25,387 nucleotides of DNA from Spirochaetaceae bacterium (GTDB lineage: Bacteria; Spirochaetota; Spirochaetia; SZUA-6; Fen-1364): NCBI GenBank assembly GCA_003141795.1, contig PLNO01000032.1, positions 3,570-28,956 on the forward strand, in the 5' to 3' direction. Both the position numbers and the translations under genes were made by a program. Each line of letters begins with the position of its first letter. Within the stretch, counting starts at the first letter, position 1. Shown here piece after piece: positions 21,927 through 25,387 of this stretch. The notes below the pieces were generated by a model. That model did not search any database. It was not told where the DNA came from and saw only the letters and a program-made list of their open reading frames with translations.

Positions 21927-24922
21927 ATGGAAACAGAACCCGACGACGTGCTCGGCATGGCCGTGGGATGCGATCTGCCGAGGATGAGCATGTCGCGGGA
22001 CAGCGGGATGAACAGCGCCTTTGCCGCCGGCTTCATTCCCCAGACGATCCTCGTCGTGCCGTTGGTGAGCGCCTCGACTCCGACGTCGAGGATGAGGTCG
22101 GGCTTGTTCGTCGAAGGCGACTGCCGAGTGAAGAGGTAACCCGCATTGCGGGAGTTCCAGAGCAGGTTGATCTGCGCCTTCTCACGGATGGCAATGATGG
22201 ACTCCAGCACCTCGATCCCCGCCTCCTGAGGATTGACCCAGACCTCGACGGGGGAGCCGCTTGCCGCGGCATCCTTCAGGGCGAGGGCGACGTCGGGCTC
22301 CACGCGCGCTGCGACCCTGCGGGCGACCTCGTCGTCGTGACCCGCGATCCAAAGTGTAGCGGCGCCCTTGCGCTGCCTGCGGTACGCTTCGGTGAACGTG
22401 ACGTTGTTGGACGCCGCGATGTCGCCGACCAGAACGATCAGTGGCTTTCCGTCCACGCAACCGGACGGCTTCAGCGTGGCGAGCTGCAACCAGCGCGGGT
22501 TCACCCCCTCGAGGCCCGCCGCCTGCACGGCGATGCCGGCGCGCTTCGCCGCATCGAGGAACGCGTCGATGGCTTCCCCGCAGAGGTAGGGGGAGATGCG
22601 CATCAGCGGGTTTCGCGCCGCGTGCAGGAGCGCCTGGACCTTGGTCCGTGCCGCAACGAGGTCCACAGGCTCCGGGATGGGCTCATTGAGGAACTCGTGC
22701 CCGAACTTGCCCTTCTGGCAGAGCTTCCCGTTGTTCGGCGCCTCGTAGCGCTCGACGATCCGCGTGAAGAGGCTCCCGTGCCAGCGGTATTCGATGCCGC
22801 AGCCCACGGAGCAGCGCGTGCATGTCGCTTCCACCGCTTTCTCCTGCAGCGGCACGTTCTTGCGTGCCGGCAGTTTCTCGGTGAGAGCGCCAACCGGGCA
22901 GGCGGAAACGCACTGCCCGCAGGAGATGCACGTCGTGTCCTCCCCGAAGGGGATGCCGAAGGAGGGTGCGACCACCGAGGTGAACCCCCGGTACATGTAG
23001 CCGAAAACGCCGACCCCCTGCACCTCGAGGCACATCCTGATGCAGCGGCCGCAGAGCACGCACTTCGAGGGGTCCCGGCTGATGAAGGGATGGGAATCGT
23101 CGATGGGATGCCGGGCCACCTCGCCGAGGAAGCGCCTGGCAACCGCGTCGTACTCGGTTGCGTGCTGCTTCAGCGCGCACTCCTTCACGTCCTGGCAGCC
23201 GCATTCCAGGCAGCGGGCCGCCTCGGTGCGCGCTTCATTCGCGCTGAACGTGGATTCGATCTCGGCGAAGCCCTTCTTCCGCGCCTCAGGTGCCATGACG
23301 AGCGGCCGTGCGCGCGCGGCGCGCGGGGTCTCCGTGTAGTCGGCCGTGGTGGGCTCGAAGAAGTCGGCCTTCTTGCTCAGGAACTCCTTGGGCCTCTGAT
23401 ACGCGCGGCCCTGGAGGAAGGCGAGTGCGGCGCGCGCTGCGTGCTTGCCGCCGGCGATAGCCCGTATGGCGATGTCGGTGCCGGTGAGCAGGTCTCCCGC
23501 GACGAACACACCGGGGACCTCGGTGCGTCCGGTGAGGACGTCGGCCTTGATCATGCCCTTGTCGTCCACAAGCCCGGGGATGCCTGCGAGGAGCTTCGTG
23601 TCGGAGTACTGCCCCACGGCGGAGATGATGGTGTCCACCGGCACTTCGTGCTCCGAGCCGTCGACAGGAACGGGCCTGCGCCTGCCCGACGCGTCGGGCT
23701 CGCCCAGCGCCATGGTGAGGAGCGTGAGGGTCTTCAGGCTCGGTCCGTCGGCCTGGATGGAGACGGGCGCCACGAGGTACTGGATGTCGATCCCTTCCTC
23801 GATGGCCTCTTCGATCTCGGCCTCCGATGCGGGCATCTCCTCCCGTGTGCGCCGGTAGTACATCGTCACCTTCAACGCACCGCAGCGCATCGAGCAGCGC
23901 GCGGCATCCAGGGCGGTGTTGCCGCCGCCGATGATGGCAACCGTGCGACCCACTTTCACCGGAATCCCTGCATTCACGTCGCGCAGGAAATCGATCCCCG
24001 AGAGCACCGAGGGGTGATCCTCCCCGGGGATGCGCAACGCACGGCCCTTCCATGCGCCGAAGGCAAGAACCACGGCGTCGTTCTCACGCCGCAGGGTTTC
24101 GAGGGTGGCGTCCTTTCCCAGACGCACGCCGGTGCGAAGAGTGGCGCCCATGCTCAGCATCTGGCTGACCGTTGCATCGAGCACGGCAGGGGGCAGGCGG
24201 TAGTCGGGGATACCGTAGCGGAGCATCCCGCCCGCCTTCTCCATGCCTTCCAGTACGGTCACATCGACGCCCTTCTCCGACAGGTACCACGCGGCGGCAA
24301 GCCCCGCGGGGCCGGCGCCGACGACGGCTACCTTTTTCCCGATGCGCGAAGGCGCGGGCCGGGCGGGCATGCTGCCCGCCTGCATCTCGGCATCGGCGAC
24401 GAACCGCTTCACGCCGTTGATGTTGAGAGGCTCCTCCACGAGGTTTCTGCGGCACTTCTCCTCGCAGGGTCGGGGGCAAATCCTCCCGATCACCGCGGGC
24501 ATGGGGTTGTCCCGCCTGATGAGCTCCACGGCTTCGGCGAACTTCCCGTTTGCAACGAGGCCGAGGTAGCCCTGGATGTCGACGTTCGACGGACAGGTGA
24601 GGGTGCACGGGGCTTTGCAGTCCCCGTAGTGATTGGAGAGGAGAAGGTCAAGGGCCATGCGGCGCGCCGCTTCGATCTCGGGGGAGGTGGCCGTGATGAC
24701 CATCCCCTTCGTCACCTTCGTGCTGCAGCTCGGCACGTAGCCTTTCGCCTTTTCAACCTTCACAAGGCAGACCCAGCACGAGGCGTAGGGCTCCAGGCGC
24801 CTGTCGTGGCAGAGCGTGGGAATCCTGATGCCCTGGGCTTCGGCGACCTCGAGGATCGTCGAGCCCGGCTTCACGGCGAGCGTCTTCCCGTCCAGCGTGA
24901 TCTCTATCGTGTCATCGGCCAT
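21893..24922 (-). CDS. NuoG/GltD-type fusion: multi-Fe-S NAD(P) flavoprotein with truncated molybdopterin-oxidoreductase domain
   Basis: 1009 residues. Order of domains: a NuoG-type [2Fe-2S] ferredoxin with C38, C49, C52, C66; a GltD/dihydropyrimidine-dehydrogenase-type Fe-S helical domain with C102, C106, C110 and C149, C153, C157; an FAD site VGAGPAGLAAAWYL near 201-214; an NAD(P) site IGGGNTALDAAR (331-342); the FAD-closing GVFVAGDLLTG (471-481); a CLECGC segment (571-576); two [4Fe-4S] motifs (C621, 624, 627, 631 and C665, 668, 671, 675); and the Fe4S4 motif of molybdopterin oxidoreductases (C701, 704, 708, 735). Only about 250 residues of the molybdopterin domain follow, too few for a cofactor site. 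An AAGGA eight bases before the ATG supports the start. It begins 4 nt after the NuoF-like gene. A role in electron bifurcation or NADH/NADPH/ferredoxin exchange is inferred; no catalytic hydrogenase or formate dehydrogenase subunit is seen. Confidence 0.88.
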   Translation of the reverse strand: MADDTIEITLDGKTLAVKPGSTILEVAEAQGIRIPTLCHDRRLEPYASCWVCLVKVEKAKGYVPSCSTKVTKGMVITATSPEIEAARRMALDLLLSNHYGDCKAPCTLTCPSNVDIQGYLGLVANGKFAEAVELIRRDNPMPAVIGRICPRPCEEKCRRNLVEEPLNINGVKRFVADAEMQAGSMPARPAPSRIGKKVAVVGAGPAGLAAAWYLSEKGVDVTVLEGMEKAGGMLRYGIPDYRLPPAVLDATVSQMLSMGATLRTGVRLGKDATLETLRRENDAVVLAFGAWKGRALRIPGEDHPSVLSGIDFLRDVNAGIPVKVGRTVAIIGGGNTALDAARCSMRCGALKVTMYYRRTREEMPASEAEIEEAIEEGIDIQYLVAPVSIQADGPSLKTLTLLTMALGEPDASGRRRPVPVDGSEHEVPVDTIISAVGQYSDTKLLAGIPGLVDDKGMIKADVLTGRTEVPGVFVAGDLLTGTDIAIRAIAGGKHAARAALAFLQGRAYQRPKEFLSKKADFFEPTTADYTETPRAARARPLVMAPEARKKGFAEIESTFSANEARTEAARCLECGCQDVKECALKQHATEYDAVARRFLGEVARHPIDDSHPFISRDPSKCVLCGRCIRMCLEVQGVGVFGYMYRGFTSVVAPSFGIPFGEDTTCISCGQCVSACPVGALTEKLPARKNVPLQEKAVEATCTRCSVGCGIEYRWHGSLFTRIVERYEAPNNGKLCQKGKFGHEFLNEPIPEPVDLVAARTKVQALLHAARNPLMRISPYLCGEAIDAFLDAAKRAGIAVQAAGLEGVNPRWLQLATLKPSGCVDGKPLIVLVGDIAASNNVTFTEAYRRQRKGAATLWIAGHDDEVARRVAARVEPDVALALKDAAASGSPVEVWVNPQEAGIEVLESIIAIREKAQINLLWNSRNAGYLFTRQSPSTNKPDLILDVGVEALTNGTTRIVWGMKPAAKALFIPLSRDMLILGRSHPTAMPSTSSGSVSIDELKAVTALL

Positions 24923-24926
24923 GGGG

Positions 24927-25387
24927 TCAGTCCTTCTTCAGGGCGGAGACCTTCTCGTCGGAGAAGGCTTGCGCACCCGAGGTGATTTCGATGGCGTCGA
25001 ACCTGCACGCCCCGTGGCAGAGCCCGCAGCGCACGCAGGTGGCCTGGTCAATGACGTGCGGCTTCTTGCGCTCCCCGTGGGCCGCCTTGGTCGGGCAGAC
25101 CTTGGCGCACATCATGCAGCCGGTGCACTTGTCGGCAACGACGTTGAACCTGATGAGGGCCTTGCACTTCTTCGCCGTGCAGCGCTTGTTGCGGATGTGG
25201 TCGTCGTACTCCGCGCGGAAGTAGCGCAGCGTGGTGAGAACGGGGTTGGGCGCGGTCTGTCCCAGTCCGCAGAGTGAGGAGATCTTGATCTTCGCGGCAA
25301 GCTCCTCGAGCTGGGCAACGTCCTTCTCCTCGCCCTTTCCCTCGGTGATGCGCGTGAGGATCTCCAGCATCCGCTTCGTGCCGATGC
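24927..25387 (-). CDS. NuoF-like NADH-binding subunit with C-terminal 2[4Fe-4S] ferredoxin (partial, N-terminus off the right edge)
   Basis: About 152 C-terminal residues. RMLEILTRITEGKG, then SSLCGLGQTAPNPVLTTLRYF, is the N3-cluster end of NuoF/HydB/HndC proteins. A C-terminal ferredoxin follows, with CTGCMMCAKVCP and CVRCGLCHGACRF, two [4Fe-4S] motifs. This extra ferredoxin is the form found in soluble NAD-linked hydrogenases, formate dehydrogenases and bifurcating complexes, and not in the standard complex I NuoF. The frame is open through the window edge, so an ATG at 25370 is internal and not the start. It ends 4 nt before the fusion gene, so the two are almost certainly subunits of one complex. 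Substrates beyond NAD(H) cannot be told. Confidence 0.92.
   Translation of the reverse strand, partial: IGTKRMLEILTRITEGKGEEKDVAQLEELAAKIKISSLCGLGQTAPNPVLTTLRYFRAEYDDHIRNKRCTAKKCKALIRFNVVADKCTGCMMCAKVCPTKAAHGERKKPHVIDQATCVRCGLCHGACRFDAIEITSGAQAFSDEKVSALKKD

Noticed and set aside
21836..24985. A 1049-codon open frame on the plus strand opposite the redox fusion gene
   Set aside because: It is the antisense of a gene with clear Fe-S, FAD and NAD(P) motifs. Long antisense frames are expected in GC-rich DNA, and its translation is low-complexity and rich in Arg, Ala, Gly and Asp.
1..25387. CRISPR arrays, insertion sequences, rRNA or phage genes
   Set aside because: No regularly spaced direct repeats, transposase motifs, terminal inverted repeats or phage proteins were seen on either strand.

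Overview
This window is GC-rich bacterial DNA, almost entirely coding, with most genes on the minus strand in tightly packed operons. Many neighbouring genes overlap by 4 nt (ATGA or GTGA). The host cannot be fixed from the sequence alone. The Sec and lipoprotein signals, the alpha-2-macroglobulin/PbpC pair and the Cys-Trp-Lys-Asn-Gly repeat lipoprotein point to a diderm with a periplasm. A spirochaete is one candidate, held with low confidence. Several promoters place their predicted start site on or next to an ATG, which hints that leaderless mRNAs are common here.

Layout. (1) Positions 1-7152, minus strand: a full SUF iron-sulfur assembly operon read as MIP18/SufT-like, sufC, sufB, sufD, Rieske ferredoxin, sufS, sufU. 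It continues into the E1 alpha and E1 beta genes of a pyruvate-type dehydrogenase; E1 beta runs off the left edge. (2) Positions 7153-7211: a short divergent control region holding a perfect 17-bp palindrome that fits the IscR type 1 consensus. To its right is a flavodoxin-fold NAD(P)H:quinone oxidoreductase on the plus strand. (3) Positions 7848-10817, minus strand: a vitamin B6 operon, MocR/PdxR-type regulator, pdxS, pdxT. The regulator has Glu where the family has its PLP-binding Lys. (4) Positions 10930-11340: a scarred region with a chimeric ORF. It joins the first ~49 residues of a short-chain dehydrogenase to a deleted copy of the 3' end of the large redox gene found at 21893-24922. (5) Positions 11341-12486, plus strand: a lipoprotein with seven regular ~49-residue repeats. 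(6) Positions 12462-20922, minus strand: a secreted alpha-2-macroglobulin with an intact thioester motif, penicillin-binding protein 1C, and a small unknown protein. (7) Positions 21097-21776, minus strand: a VapBC-type toxin-antitoxin pair. (8) Positions 21893-25387, minus strand: the end of a NuoF-like subunit and a 1009-residue fusion of a NuoG-type ferredoxin domain, a GltD/NfnB-type flavoprotein, more ferredoxin domains and a truncated molybdopterin-oxidoreductase domain. Together they look like the NAD(P)-handling part of an electron-bifurcating or transhydrogenase-like complex.

How the parts fit. The SUF operon builds Fe-S clusters, probably under an Rrf2-family sensor that is not in the window. 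PdxST makes the PLP that SufS needs. The pyruvate dehydrogenase E1 genes depend indirectly on Fe-S clusters through lipoate synthesis. The right-hand complex is a heavy Fe-S consumer. No gene-free stretch exceeds 300 bases. I saw no tRNA, rRNA, CRISPR array or insertion sequence.
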